NCBI GenBank assembly: GCA_022792335.1
Contig: JAAWAV010000048.1
Span: 49,194-113,193 of the forward strand
Reading direction: 5' to 3'
Length of the DNA stretch: 64,000 nucleotides
Source of the DNA: Lachnospiraceae bacterium
Lineage (GTDB): Bacteria; Bacillota; Clostridia; Lachnospirales; Lachnospiraceae
The translations under genes were made by a program, and so were the position numbers. The notes under the pieces are model-generated. The model was given only the letters and a program-made list of their open reading frames with translations. It was not told the origin of the DNA and did not search any database. Position 1 is the stretch's first letter. Every line of letters starts with the position of its first letter. Below are positions 34,420-43,243 of the stretch, piece by piece.

Positions 34420-35844
34420 CTACTGTCCTTTACTGTTTCTTCGGATCACAGGTTTCTGCGGATTATAAGTACTGTTATGTAAAAACTCCCGGCCAATCTC
34501 TTCTCCGTCTTTCATGGTCACCAGATCCGTCACCACCCGGTAGCCTTCTTTTCCATAGCTTTTGTAACGCTCCTCTCCGGGGGAGAGAGAATCATCCTCC
34601 ACATAAGAGGGTTCCGGGATGGGAATCGTCTCCACCACGTTCGATTCCATTTTTACCGTGACACCCTCCTCCAGAATCGGGATTCCGTAAACATAACAGA
34701 TCACCTCCGGCCCGGAAGCATCCAAAAGCAACAGAACATTCCCTGACGAGTTGTTTTTAAACTTCAGGTCCGAGTTCCAGTAAGAAATCATGGCATCCTC
34801 GCCCAAAGGCACATAGGAGACTGTCATACTGTGATTTTTCCGCTCTGTCGTCTCAAGCCCTGCCTGGATCACTGCATTATAAATGGTGGAAGAAACCTGG
34901 CAGACGCCTCCGCCAAACTCCGGAACCACCTCTCCCCTGGAATAAGTGGCCGCTTCCCGGTACCCCTGTTCCTCCGTTGTCTCCCCGATCACTGCATTCA
35001 TGGAAAACTCCCCGCCGGGCGCAACCAGCGTATTATTCACCGTATCAGAAGCCAGCTTCACATTGTGATCCCTGTCCTCGCTGTCAACTTCCGCTTCTGT
35101 GCGAAACTTGGCCAGGCAAACATAAGACTCCTTTGCCTGTTCTAATGTAAGATTCGGCGAAACCTCCGAAACCTTCCCGGAAAGAACAGCGTCATAATCT
35201 CCGGAAGAGACAGCCTTTTCAAGCTGAAGAAGCAAATCCTCCCGGTCTACCTGTCTGCCGGTTTCTTCCCCGGAAAACTGAAAACCTGTCGCCTCCTCGT
35301 AGCCGGTCATGGCTGCGTCCTTCGCCGCAATGTCAAAGGAATCTCCGATTTTATCGATGGCTTTCCTGGCCGCCTCCTCGTCATAAGTGTCTTTCACACT
35401 GAAATGCCTCGGCCACCGCTGCAGGCTGGTGATATCTGAGATCCGCTCTTTGTCCGTTCCCTCCCGGCCAAGCGCAAACGCTTCTGCCAGAATCTCCTCC
35501 ATATTGTTGGACATCAAATTTTCAATTTCGTAATTTACACCGCCGCAGTCCGCCCTCATCTCCCAAGTGCTCTCGGCCGTCACAGTCACTGCCGATACCT
35601 TTTTTCTGGCCTCCTCCAGCGTAAGCCCCTCTAAAGGAACATTTTCCACGTAAATCCCTTCGTAAAAAGTCTGGGAAGGGGTCAAAAGCTTTCTGTGTTC
35701 TAAGGTTTTCTTTATAAAAAACGCGCCTATTACCACAAGCACCGCCATAAGCCCCACAAAGGCCATACAAAAAAGCGGCGCCCGTTCCCACAGGCTCCTT
35801 CTCTTTTTTCTTCCGTTCCGGTTCATTTGCTGCTTTCTGTCCAT
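34420..35844 (-). CDS. VanW-family membrane-anchored protein with YoaR-like domain
   Basis: This 474-aa envelope protein has a basic N-terminus and one membrane helix (F-C-M-A-F-V-G-L-M-A-V-L-V-V-I). Two peptidoglycan-binding-like/YoaR regions follow. The VanW domain shows F-S-M-N-A-V-I-G-E-T-T, G-G-G-V-C-Q-V-S-S-T-I-Y-N-A and R-K-N-H-S-M-T-V-S-Y-V. Its biochemical role is unknown; it is linked to the cell wall and is not by itself evidence of vancomycin resistance. The ATG at 35842-35844 has AAGGAG upstream; the longer frame starts 21 nt earlier. Confidence 0.88.
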   Translation of the reverse strand: MDRKQQMNRNGRKKRRSLWERAPLFCMAFVGLMAVLVVIGAFFIKKTLEHRKLLTPSQTFYEGIYVENVPLEGLTLEEARKKVSAVTVTAESTWEMRADCGGVNYEIENLMSNNMEEILAEAFALGREGTDKERISDITSLQRWPRHFSVKDTYDEEAARKAIDKIGDSFDIAAKDAAMTGYEEATGFQFSGEETGRQVDREDLLLQLEKAVSSGDYDAVLSGKVSEVSPNLTLEQAKESYVCLAKFRTEAEVDSEDRDHNVKLASDTVNNTLVAPGGEFSMNAVIGETTEEQGYREAATYSRGEVVPEFGGGVCQVSSTIYNAVIQAGLETTERKNHSMTVSYVPLGEDAMISYWNSDLKFKNNSSGNVLLLLDASGPEVICYVYGIPILEEGVTVKMESNVVETIPIPEPSYVEDDSLSPGEERYKSYGKEGYRVVTDLVTMKDGEEIGREFLHNSTYNPQKPVIRRNSKGQ

Positions 35845-35922
35845 GAGACCGCTCCTTACATTCATACCATTTGGTACACCCTCTACTTTACAAAAAATCC
35901 TGGATTTTGTCTATGGAATCTG

Positions 35923-35951
35923 TTGCACATTTTTTTAAATTCGTTTATACT
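35923..35951 (+). promoter_or_regulatory. pyrBI promoter
   Basis: TTGCAC (35923-35928) and TATACT (35946-35951) are separated by 17 bp. The leader of about 85 nt holds a perfect 9-bp hairpin AGAATTTCG / CGAAATTCT (35965-35987) and a GTTGC/GCAAC hairpin (36001-36014). I see no PyrR-binding loop or T-run. Confidence 0.65.
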
Positions 35952-36043
35952 GGTAACGATAAAAAGAATTTCGCTCTGCGAAATTCTCTGCCGCAAATGT
36001 GTTGCGTCTGCAACGTCTCACAGTTCAAGGAGGATATACACCT

Positions 36044-36961
36044 ATGCGACATCTTTTGAGCCCTCTGGATTTTTCAGTGGACGAGCTTGACCGGCTGATG
36101 GATCTGGCCGGCGATATGGAAGCCCATCCGGACAAATACAAAGAAGCCTGCAAAGGCAAAAAATTAGCCACATTATTTTATGAGCCAAGTACCCGCACCC
36201 GTTTAAGCTTTGAAGCTGCAATGCTAAATTTAGGGGGCAGTGTTCTTGGTTTTTCTTCTGCCGATTCCAGCTCTGCTGCCAAAGGCGAAAGTGTCTCTGA
36301 CACCATCCGCGTCATTTCCTGTTATGCGGATATCTGTGCCATGCGCCACCCCAAAGAGGGCGCGCCCATGGTCGCCGCCATGAAATCTGATATTCCTGTC
36401 ATCAATGCAGGAGACGGCGGACATCAGCACCCCACCCAGACTCTGACGGATCTTTTAACCATTCGCTCTCTAAAGGGGCGTCTGGGCCGTATGACGGTAG
36501 GGCTCTGCGGCGACTTAAAATTCGGCCGCACCGTCCATTCCCTGATCGAGGCTCTTGTCCGGTATCCTGATATTCAGTTCGTCCTGATTTCTCCGGAAGA
36601 ACTCCGTGTTCCCAGCTATATCCGGGAAAATGTACTGGACGCCCACCAGATTCCCTATGAGGAAGTCCGCGATCTGGAAACGGCTATGCCTTCTTTGGAT
36701 ATCCTCTATATGACCCGTGTTCAGAAGGAACGTTTCTTTAATGAAGAGGAATATATCCGTATGAAAGACTGTTATATCCTGGACCAGGCCAAGCTTCAGA
36801 CGGCCAAACCTGACATGAGCATCCTCCATCCACTTCCCCGCGTCAACGAGATTTCCGTGGAAGTGGACGACGACCCCAGAGCCGCTTATTTCCCTCAGGC
36901 CCGCTACGGCGTTTATATCCGTATGGCCCTGATTCTCACATTGCTTGGAATCACCGTATGA
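36044..36961 (+). CDS. pyrB: Aspartate carbamoyltransferase, catalytic chain
   Basis: This enzyme makes carbamoyl-aspartate, the first committed step of pyrimidine synthesis. It has 305 aa, full length. The carbamoyl-phosphate loop is [12 protein letters not shown], followed by [11 protein letters not shown] and H-P-L-P-R-V-N-E-I, all standard. The ATG at 36044 has AAGGAGG 10 nt upstream. It is followed 113 nt later by pyrI. This makes a two-subunit, allosteric ATCase of the E. coli type, known in many Clostridia. Confidence 0.96.
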   Translation: MRHLLSPLDFSVDELDRLMDLAGDMEAHPDKYKEACKGKKLATLFYEPSTRTRLSFEAAMLNLGGSVLGFSSADSSSAAKGESVSDTIRVISCYADICAMRHPKEGAPMVAAMKSDIPVINAGDGGHQHPTQTLTDLLTIRSLKGRLGRMTVGLCGDLKFGRTVHSLIEALVRYPDIQFVLISPEELRVPSYIRENVLDAHQIPYEEVRDLETAMPSLDILYMTRVQKERFFNEEEYIRMKDCYILDQAKLQTAKPDMSILHPLPRVNEISVEVDDDPRAAYFPQARYGVYIRMALILTLLGITV

Positions 36962-37074
36962 TTTTCATACAGGTGAAAACCTGTAATTTTTGTCCCTGCC
37001 CGGTGTGAGGGGAGTGTCTTTGGCGCTCAGCACTCTGGTACATCATATGCATTTCGCAGAAAGGATAGAATCTT

Positions 37075-37497
37075 ATGTTAAACATTGGCGGACTGAAGGA
37101 CGGAATCGTCCTGGACCATATCCAGGCCGGAAAGAGCATGGATATCTACAAATATTTGAAACTGGATAAGCTGGACTGCCAGGTAGCCATTATCAAAAAC
37201 GCCAGAAGCAACAAAATGGGTCGCAAGGATATCCTCAAAATTGAGGGCGGCCTGGATGTGGTGGATCTGGACGTATTAGGATACATCGACTGCAACATCA
37301 CGGTCAATATCATCAAAGACGAAAAAATTGTAGAAAAAAAAGTGGTCCGGCTTCCCAAAAAGCTGACCAACATCATTAAATGCAAAAATCCCCGGTGTAT
37401 CACTTCCATCGAGCAGGAGCTTCCTCATGTATTTCTCCTGGCCGACGGGGAAAACCAGGTATATCGCTGCGCTTACTGCGAAGAAAAACACAAGTAA
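37075..37497 (+). CDS. pyrI: Aspartate carbamoyltransferase, regulatory chain
   Basis: This subunit binds ATP/CTP/UTP and joins catalytic trimers. It has 140 aa. The allosteric domain reads G-I-V-L-D-H-I-Q-A-G-K-S, and I-I-K-N-A-R-S-N-K-M-G-R-K-D is the nucleotide site. The zinc ligands are in C-K-N-P-R-C and C-A-Y-C. AAGGATAG precedes the ATG. The gap after pyrB has a small hairpin ACAGGT/ACCTGT with a short T-run, which could lower pyrI relative to pyrB. Confidence 0.93.
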   Translation: MLNIGGLKDGIVLDHIQAGKSMDIYKYLKLDKLDCQVAIIKNARSNKMGRKDILKIEGGLDVVDLDVLGYIDCNITVNIIKDEKIVEKKVVRLPKKLTNIIKCKNPRCITSIEQELPHVFLLADGENQVYRCAYCEEKHK

Positions 37498-37522
37498 AGG
37501 TCAAAAGAAACTTCATAGCCAA

Positions 37523-37583
37523 CGCCGGTTCCCGCCGGGCTTTTAAAGCCGTAGGCGGCAGAAAGGCCGGGCGGGAACCGGCG
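37523..37583. repeat. 14-bp inverted repeat between convergent pyrI and Nudix genes
   Basis: The arms CGCCGGTTCCCGCC (37523-37536) and GGCGGGAACCGGCG (37570-37583) are perfect inverted repeats around a 33-nt centre with its own short hairpin. It lies between the stop codons of pyrI and the facing Nudix gene, 4 nt from the Nudix stop. It has no T-run. Confidence 0.75.
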
Positions 37584-37587
37584 CTGG

Positions 37588-38109
37588 TCAAAATACGTAT
37601 GTATCAAACGCATGGTCATAGTATTCCCGTTTGGAAAGCCAGTGGAGGAGAAATTTCTCCGCCAGGCTTCCATGGAGGATGGCCTTCCTTGCCTCGGCGG
37701 GCGTATACCAGGCGGCAGAGTCTACTTCCGGCGTCATACCGTCAAGGCTGTCAGAGTCCACAATACTGGCAAAGTTTAGCATCAGCGTATTGCTTTTTTC
37801 AAAATATTCGCTTCTATTGAAAGCACAGGCCGTCACCCGAAGGCCCATCTCCTCCATCACTTCCCTGGCCAGAGCATGTTCCGCCCCTTCTCCCTTGCCA
37901 ATATATCCCGCCACCAAAATATTTCTGTCCCGGCCGTACTGTTTGATCAGAAGAATTTTCTGCTTATCCGGGCTGTAGACGATGGTGCTGATCGCCGCGT
38001 TGAACATAGGGAACCGGTATTCTTTGCATCGATCGCACCATGGAATCATTCCTTCCTGTTCCAGATATTTCGGTTCCAGTTTCGTTCCGCACTCCGTACA
38101 ATAGGACAT
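37588..38109 (-). CDS. Nudix hydrolase with N-terminal zinc ribbon
   Basis: This 173-aa protein starts with a zinc ribbon (C-T-E-C-G-T-K and C-D-R-C-K). A Nudix domain follows with the box G-Y-I-G-K-G-E-G-A-E-H-A-L-A-R-E-V-M-E-E-M-G. It resembles the second half of NudC-type NADH pyrophosphatases, but the substrate is uncertain. AAGGAGG precedes the ATG. It is followed on the same strand by the PAP2 gene, which is upstream in transcription and ends 16 nt away. Confidence 0.88.
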   Translation of the reverse strand: MSYCTECGTKLEPKYLEQEGMIPWCDRCKEYRFPMFNAAISTIVYSPDKQKILLIKQYGRDRNILVAGYIGKGEGAEHALAREVMEEMGLRVTACAFNRSEYFEKSNTLMLNFASIVDSDSLDGMTPEVDSAAWYTPAEARKAILHGSLAEKFLLHWLSKREYYDHAFDTYVF

Positions 38110-38124
38110 GAGACTCCTCCTTTG

Positions 38125-38676
38125 TCATTTCTGCTCTTTTTTCTCCTGTCTGTGATATAAAAACACCACAAAGAAAGCGCTTAAGAAGCCAATAAGGGCC
38201 CCGGCCAGCACATCTGTGGGAAAATGGACCCCCACATACAACCTGGAAAGCCCCATAAGCACGGCCAGTCCAAGCATTCCACAGCCAAATCCGCGCTTTC
38301 CTTTCGGAGATCCCAAATATAAAACCCCGGCAGCGGCAAAAGCACAGCCGGAATGGCCGGAAGGAAAGGAATAATCTCCGAGCCGTCCCACCAGAGGGAT
38401 CAAATCAGAAAACTGATCGTAGGGTCTGGCCCGCTGCACCAGATTTTTAAGGCCCAGATTCAAAATAACGGCGTCCACCGCCAGGGCGGCCAATATCAGA
38501 AAACCGTAAACTCTTGTTTTCGGATAGAGCACCAGAGCGATTCCGAGGACAATAAAAAACCAACCTCCGTTTCCCAGAAACGTGACGGCCTTCATAAAGC
38601 CGTCCAGCCAGTCTGCCCGTATGGATTCCTGAATGAAAAACAAAATTTCATGTTCCAGATATGTAAGCGCTTTCAT
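38125..38676 (-). CDS. PAP2-family membrane phosphatase
   Basis: This 183-aa integral membrane enzyme has five to six helices. The three phosphatase motifs are visible: [16 protein letters not shown], and [13 protein letters not shown]. Members act on lipid phosphates such as undecaprenyl or phosphatidyl-glycerol phosphate. The ribosome site is weak (AAGGATG with long spacing). It is followed by the Nudix gene in an apparent operon. Confidence 0.88.
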   Translation of the reverse strand: MKALTYLEHEILFFIQESIRADWLDGFMKAVTFLGNGGWFFIVLGIALVLYPKTRVYGFLILAALAVDAVILNLGLKNLVQRARPYDQFSDLIPLVGRLGDYSFPSGHSGCAFAAAGVLYLGSPKGKRGFGCGMLGLAVLMGLSRLYVGVHFPTDVLAGALIGFLSAFFVVFLYHRQEKKEQK

Positions 38677-38847
38677 ATTAATTCACACATCCTTGTTTTC
38701 TGTCGTTGTCTAATCTTCTCTGGCTCTGAGTTGGTTTCTGTTGAAATGGGCCGCAGCAATCGCACAGAGATACGCTCTTTTCCTGCAGACCAATGCCCCG
38801 AATCTCCGGCGATATGTTGCGGATATCGTATTCTCATAACCATTTTG

Positions 38848-38862
38848 GTGGTATTATACCAC
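38848..38862 (-). promoter_or_regulatory. Extended -10 promoter inside a palindrome (PAP2 upstream)
   Basis: On the minus strand TGG-TATAAT is an extended -10 with no clear -35. It lies within the perfect palindrome GTGGTATTATACCAC, which may be an operator. It is about 170 nt upstream of the PAP2 start. Confidence 0.4.
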
Positions 38863-38959
38863 ACATCCGGCGAAATAGATAGTCTCCGCTCCCCCTCTTT
38901 TTCCTGTAAAAGTCCTACCCTTTGTTCTTACTTCTGTTTCTTTCCTCCCTGTTTTGCTT

Positions 38960-39323
38960 TTATCCCGCCCCCTCCAGCTCTCTTCGCAGCTTAAGAAGCG
39001 CTCCTTTTTCAATCCTGCTCACATAGGAACGGCTAATCCCCAGAGTCGCCGCCACTTCTCGCTGCGTATACTCCCGATTTCCAAAGAGTCCATACCGCAT
39101 GGAAATCACCTGCTTTTCTCGGTCGCCCAGAGCCGTTTTATAGACCCCGTACATTCTACAAATATCCTGTGCCATGGAAATTTCCTCTGTCACGTCCCGG
39201 CCTTCCGCTTCAATGACGTCCACGAGACTGATGGCGTTCCCCTCCTTGTCGACGCCAATCGGTTCGTAAAGTGAAACTTCACGTCCCTTTTTCCGTTCCG
39301 CCCGGAGAAACATAAGGATTTCA
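38960..39323 (-). CDS. sigK: RNA polymerase sporulation sigma factor SigK, C-terminal part (split by skin-like element)
   Basis: This holds about 120 residues of SigK, the late mother-cell sigma factor that directs coat and lysis genes. The visible part begins at E-I-L-M-F-L-R-A-E-R-K-K and has V-S-L-Y-E-P-I-G-V-D-K-E-G-N. It ends with region 4: D-R-E-K-Q-V-I-S-M-R-Y-G-L and the helix-turn-helix T-Q-R-E-V-A-A-T-L-G-I-S-R-S-Y-V-S. As it stands, the frame opens at an ATG at 39388 that overlaps the recombinase stop as ATGA. That would give a fragment without region 2. Joined to 46778-47041, it makes a 209-aa intact SigK in frame. Confidence 0.93.
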
Positions 39324-39337
39324 TTTGCTATCCTCTC
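39322..39337. other. Left attachment site of the skin-like element (sigK C-terminal side)
   Basis: On the plus strand the core CATT (39322-39325) is followed by the element's inner arm TGCTATCCTCTC (39326-39337). This arm is the exact reverse complement of the arm at the other end of the element. Confidence 0.85.
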
Positions 39338-39384
39338 CCCAATGCGTTTTTGATGCACGGAGGGGGTTCGTTTCTCTGAAAGTT

Positions 39385-41151
39385 TCATCCCTCCATATCG
39401 TCATACTCATAATCCACGTCGAAAAAGTCAGCCAATTCCTCTGTTTCGTCATCATCTTTGGTATAGCCGGATGCAACAGCCGCAATTTTCGGATACTCAA
39501 TTTCATCATCTTTCACACCGAACAGGATGATATGAGCATTGACGCCATCCCATACTACCTTACGTATGATGGTACGAATGGCAGCGCGTTTCTGTTCAAC
39601 AGTCATTTCATCAATACCGTCTTTGAAGATAGTTAATAATTGACATAGCAGCTCAAATTCAATATTGCTAAGAGCACGTTGTGATGTCAGGCCTTCCAGT
39701 TCCTGAATACGCTGTTTCAAAAACTGATATTCTCCGTCCAGTTGTTCAATTCGTTTAGTTACATGGGCTTTTGCAGGGCTCTCGCCCATATCTACAAGAG
39801 AGTCTACCAGAGAATTGATTTTCTTTTCTATTTCTGCTTTTTTCCTCCGCATATCATCCAAATGTTGTTCATAGTCCGTACGATTACCGGTGTAAAATCT
39901 GCGGCTTTGTTCCAACTGTGCAATAAAAGTATCTTTGTCCTCTGCAAGCATTTTAATCTGCTCCATCACCGCCACATCCAATGTGTTGCCATTGGCATTT
40001 TTATTGTTGCATAAAGTTCTCTGGCTGTGTTCCTTTATTTTACAGACATAAGTGTAAATCACCTTGCCATCCGCTGTTTTGCGTTTACTCATTTTCGGAT
40101 ACATACGATCACCGCAGCTACAGAATAACAAGCCTGTCAGAAGTGCTTCATTACTGCGTGGCTTTCGGAAAGATTTAGATTTGTTGCGCTCTAGAGACTC
40201 TTGAATCTGTACCCACACCCTACCCGGAATCAGACCCGGATGTCTGCCGACTGATACAATCCATTCGCTTGGTGGAAGGTATTTTGTAGCTCTGCCTTTT
40301 TCCTGATCGGTACGGTTGTAGGCCATAATACCGTGCTTGTTGTCAAAGTCATCTTTCTCTGAGAACAGATCTGTGTCATGCTGAATAAAGAAATTATGGG
40401 CCTCTTCATCCGCAATCATATAAACAGGATTCTGTAAAATAGCTTTCACAGAAAAACGGGTAAAATATTTGTTATTCTTTGTCTTAATCCCCTGCTTGAT
40501 TAAAGCAGCTTCCGTCAAAGTCAGTGAATCTGTTTCTATATATAAGTCGTAAATCATTCTGACAATATCAGCTTCTTCCGGAATCAGCTTCAGCTTACAG
40601 GCTTTCTTAGATTTCCCATCAATCGTGATGCTTTTGACGGCTTCCGAGGTATATCCGGTAGGTGTTGTTCCTCCAAGCCAGCGTCCTGTCTTTGCCAGTT
40701 CGTGCATATTATCTCGAATACGTTCCGCAATAGTTTCTCTCTCCAACTGAGAGAAAACAGATGCAATGTACATCATAGCCCGTCCCATAGGAGTGCTTGT
40801 ATCAAACTGCTCTTTAATAGATATAAAAGCAATATCCAGACGATCCAACTCTTCAATCAAGCCGGAAAAGTCACTGATATTTCGACTGATACGGTCAAGA
40901 CGGTAAACGATGATTGCTTTGAATTTTCGCTTCCTGGCATCATCCATCATTTTTTTGAAATCCGGTCGGTTTAGATTTCCACCGGAAAATCCCTCATCTT
41001 CATAAATAACACTGTTTTCTACAGAGGAGTCTCCATAATGCACACGAATATATTCCTTACAGAGTTCTACCTGGTTGCCGATGCTTTCACCTTTTCCTGT
41101 ATATTTTGATTTTCTGGAATAAATTGCTATGGCATCTTCCTTTTTCTTCAT
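39385..41151 (-). CDS. Large serine recombinase (probable skin excisionase)
   Basis: This 588-aa site-specific recombinase has the catalytic domain at the N-terminus: A-I-Y-S-R-K-S with nucleophile Ser12, then E-D-E-G-F-S-G-G-N-L-N-R-P-D-F and Y-R-L-D-R-I-S-R-N. The 'recombinase' DNA-binding domain is next (P-T-G-Y-T-S-E-A and K-A-I-L-Q-N-P-V-Y). A zinc ribbon (L-F-C-S-C-G-D-R-M) and a long coiled coil follow. It lies right beside the left attachment site, as usual for this family. Its most likely job is excision of the element from sigK in the mother cell. AGGAGG precedes the ATG. The stop overlaps the frame of the sigK C-terminal part. Confidence 0.94.
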   Translation of the reverse strand: MKKKEDAIAIYSRKSKYTGKGESIGNQVELCKEYIRVHYGDSSVENSVIYEDEGFSGGNLNRPDFKKMMDDARKRKFKAIIVYRLDRISRNISDFSGLIEELDRLDIAFISIKEQFDTSTPMGRAMMYIASVFSQLERETIAERIRDNMHELAKTGRWLGGTTPTGYTSEAVKSITIDGKSKKACKLKLIPEEADIVRMIYDLYIETDSLTLTEAALIKQGIKTKNNKYFTRFSVKAILQNPVYMIADEEAHNFFIQHDTDLFSEKDDFDNKHGIMAYNRTDQEKGRATKYLPPSEWIVSVGRHPGLIPGRVWVQIQESLERNKSKSFRKPRSNEALLTGLLFCSCGDRMYPKMSKRKTADGKVIYTYVCKIKEHSQRTLCNNKNANGNTLDVAVMEQIKMLAEDKDTFIAQLEQSRRFYTGNRTDYEQHLDDMRRKKAEIEKKINSLVDSLVDMGESPAKAHVTKRIEQLDGEYQFLKQRIQELEGLTSQRALSNIEFELLCQLLTIFKDGIDEMTVEQKRAAIRTIIRKVVWDGVNAHIILFGVKDDEIEYPKIAAVASGYTKDDDETEELADFFDVDYEYDDMEG

Positions 41152-41170
41152 TTCACATCCTCCTCATCCC

Positions 41171-41197
41171 GATACGTGATATGTGATATATGATATG
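41171..41197. promoter_or_regulatory. TGATAT repeats upstream of the recombinase
   Basis: GATACGTGATAT, GTGATATA and TGATATG follow each other just before the recombinase start. On the minus strand this reads as repeated ATATCA words that overlap where its promoter must be. It may be an operator or a sporulation-type promoter region; the binder is unknown. Confidence 0.4.
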
Positions 41198-41246
41198 CTA
41201 CTATAACATAACGTAACATTGAAATAAACAGATTGGAGGTATCTCG

Positions 41247-41321
41247 ATGAAGTCATTGTTTGAAGAAATAGGCGGAAGCATGAAAGGCCCGTGGCCAAAT
41301 GGAGATAAACAACATGGGTGA
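41247..41321 (+). pseudogene. Truncated TnpV-like gene remnant (24 codons)
   Basis: A perfect ribosome site (GGAGG, 8 nt before the ATG) opens a frame reading M-K-S-L-F-E-E-I-G-G, then S-M-K-G-P-W-P. It stops at codon 25. As I recall, M-K-S-L-F-E-x-x-G-G is the start of TnpV, a protein of about 120 aa carried next to TnpX-type serine recombinases in clostridial transposons. The rest of the gene is missing and replaced by the ABC permease end. Confidence 0.55.
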
Positions 41322-41325
41322 TGAA

Positions 41326-43230
41326 TTACAACATAAGTGTATCGTCCTTAATCGCTTCTACAAGGTTCATATTGCATATCTTTTTACCACCTAAATAGTA
41401 AGCCAATGCAACAAAACCAATGACTGCTGTAAAGAGCAGAATTGCAGGAACCAACGGCAAACGCTTGCCAATAAAATCTTCTATGGTAATTCCTCCAGCA
41501 TCAAGCATGAATGCCATCAAAGGGATATTGATTACCAGGATCAAGAAAATGGGACGGAGTGCAACGATAGCGGCTTCCCAAGCCAAAATCTTTGCCGCAC
41601 CTTTGGGAGTTAAACCAACTGCAAAGTATCTTGCAAATTCACGCTTGCGCTGATGAATCTGCCCCAAAGTCGATGCAAAGATATTGGCAAGGCCGATGCA
41701 AGTCAGGATTCCGGTGAACAGATAAATAATCATTCGCAAACCATGCTGTATCTGCATCTCTTCTGCAAGTTCCTGCACACGACCTTCCAAAACGTAGTCC
41801 GGATATGCTTCTAGCAAGCCCTTCAATCTTTCCTCAACTGCATCGTTTTTGCTTTCGTCCGTCATTTTAATAGTGTAAATGGTTTCCTCAGCATTCAGAT
41901 TGAAACCGAGGGTCGCATAATAGCTTTCGGGCATGACAAGTGTCAACGCATACTGAGCTAGTTCTTCTCTCAGTACAGGCAGAGTAGCCGCAAAAGCGGA
42001 AACAGGAATGTCCTTTCCATTTACGTTCAAAATGATTTCTTTGCCCTCGTTCAAAAATGGTACATACTGACGATCTGTTCTCTCTGAATTGACACTATCC
42101 CAAATAAGATTGACAGCAACCACATTGGCACCGTTTGCATCACCACGGTATTCTGCGAAGCTTTTGTCATCTAAAATGAAAATCGGCACTTTTATGTTAT
42201 AAGCACCTGCTTCGTTCTCTATGAAACTGCTGTTGAGTTTTTCAAGGCTCAGTTTCCGGACATCGTCACTCAGATAATCAGCCGGGATTTGGGTGTTGTT
42301 ATTTACCATTCGATGAACAATGCAGCCTGTTACATCTTCTGTATCTCTAATACCCTTCAGCAAATCTTCATCATAAGCACCTCCCTTGGCGGTGATGAGA
42401 AAATCCCAGTTATTCTTATAACGGTCAAAGTAGGTTCTTTCTGTGCTAAGGCCAGACACACCAAGCATATTCAGAATTGAGATACAGGCAAACACCGCCA
42501 AAAGAATGGACATTGTACCAACTCTCATAGCCTTACGTCTGACAAACAGGGACTTGCGTGCCATCTCTCCATAAATTCCGAAAATAGCGGAATGAATACG
42601 ATATTTCTTCATTCTCTTGATAACAGGCTCAGCTCCATAGTGAATTGCTTCTAATGGAGTCATGCGGCTAAGTTTTCTTGCGGGAATCCACGCTGATACC
42701 GAAGCAGTCAGCATTGAAAATCCAAATGAGCCAAAGAACACGATAGGATGATAGGTAATGGTCAAGGTATAATCACGCAAATTAGCAGTTGAACTGATAA
42801 TAATGCTCATAAGCGCCCAACATAAGCCAATGCCGATGATATTCCCAGCGATGATAGCAGGCAAAGACAAAACAACTACTTCATTGACAAGTGTAGATTT
42901 GATTTGTCGAGAGGTTGCACCAATGCTTTGCAAAATGCCTAACTGATGGATGCGATTGGTCATAGTCGCTGCAAAAGCGTGGTGAATCATCATAATAAGA
43001 GCAAGGCTGGCGATGGTGAATACTGCGATGTAGGCGATGACTACCGGGGTGAACTCTACCCCAGAAGTTCCATTTGCGGCAACGGTTTGATTAACCTGAT
43101 CTGCCCACAGATTATAAAATAAACCACTAACAAGGCTAAGCATCATAGCTGCCAAAAAGGAGATTATCATAATGAATCTATTGCCGGTTTTATTATTTTT
43201 TATATAACTGGCACTATAAGCATTCCACAT
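41326..43230 (-). CDS. FtsX-domain ABC transporter permease (peptide-antibiotic type, skin cargo)
   Basis: This 634-aa membrane protein has two FtsX domains (I-H-Q-L-G-I-L-Q-S-I-G-A-T-S-R-Q and Q-I-H-Q-R-K-R-E-F-A-R-Y-F-A-V-G). Between them is a large extracellular stretch of about 230 residues. Size and layout match permeases of the BceB/MacB-like group that remove or sense antimicrobial peptides. The ATG at 43228-43230 follows AAGGAGG. It is the second gene after its ATPase (13-nt gap) and ends next to the TnpV remnant. The substrate is inference. Confidence 0.85.
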   Translation of the reverse strand: MWNAYSASYIKNNKTGNRFIMIISFLAAMMLSLVSGLFYNLWADQVNQTVAANGTSGVEFTPVVIAYIAVFTIASLALIMMIHHAFAATMTNRIHQLGILQSIGATSRQIKSTLVNEVVVLSLPAIIAGNIIGIGLCWALMSIIISSTANLRDYTLTITYHPIVFFGSFGFSMLTASVSAWIPARKLSRMTPLEAIHYGAEPVIKRMKKYRIHSAIFGIYGEMARKSLFVRRKAMRVGTMSILLAVFACISILNMLGVSGLSTERTYFDRYKNNWDFLITAKGGAYDEDLLKGIRDTEDVTGCIVHRMVNNNTQIPADYLSDDVRKLSLEKLNSSFIENEAGAYNIKVPIFILDDKSFAEYRGDANGANVVAVNLIWDSVNSERTDRQYVPFLNEGKEIILNVNGKDIPVSAFAATLPVLREELAQYALTLVMPESYYATLGFNLNAEETIYTIKMTDESKNDAVEERLKGLLEAYPDYVLEGRVQELAEEMQIQHGLRMIIYLFTGILTCIGLANIFASTLGQIHQRKREFARYFAVGLTPKGAAKILAWEAAIVALRPIFLILVINIPLMAFMLDAGGITIEDFIGKRLPLVPAILLFTAVIGFVALAYYLGGKKICNMNLVEAIKDDTLML

Positions 43231-43243
43231 GGCGAACCCCTCC

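Noticed and set aside
34420..35844. Vancomycin resistance inferred from VanW
   Set aside because: VanW-family proteins are common in Clostridia cell envelopes, and no other van genes are present.
41152..41246. Possible attenuator or sRNA in front of the recombinase
   Set aside because: Only short direct repeats are visible; there is no stable hairpin with a T-run.
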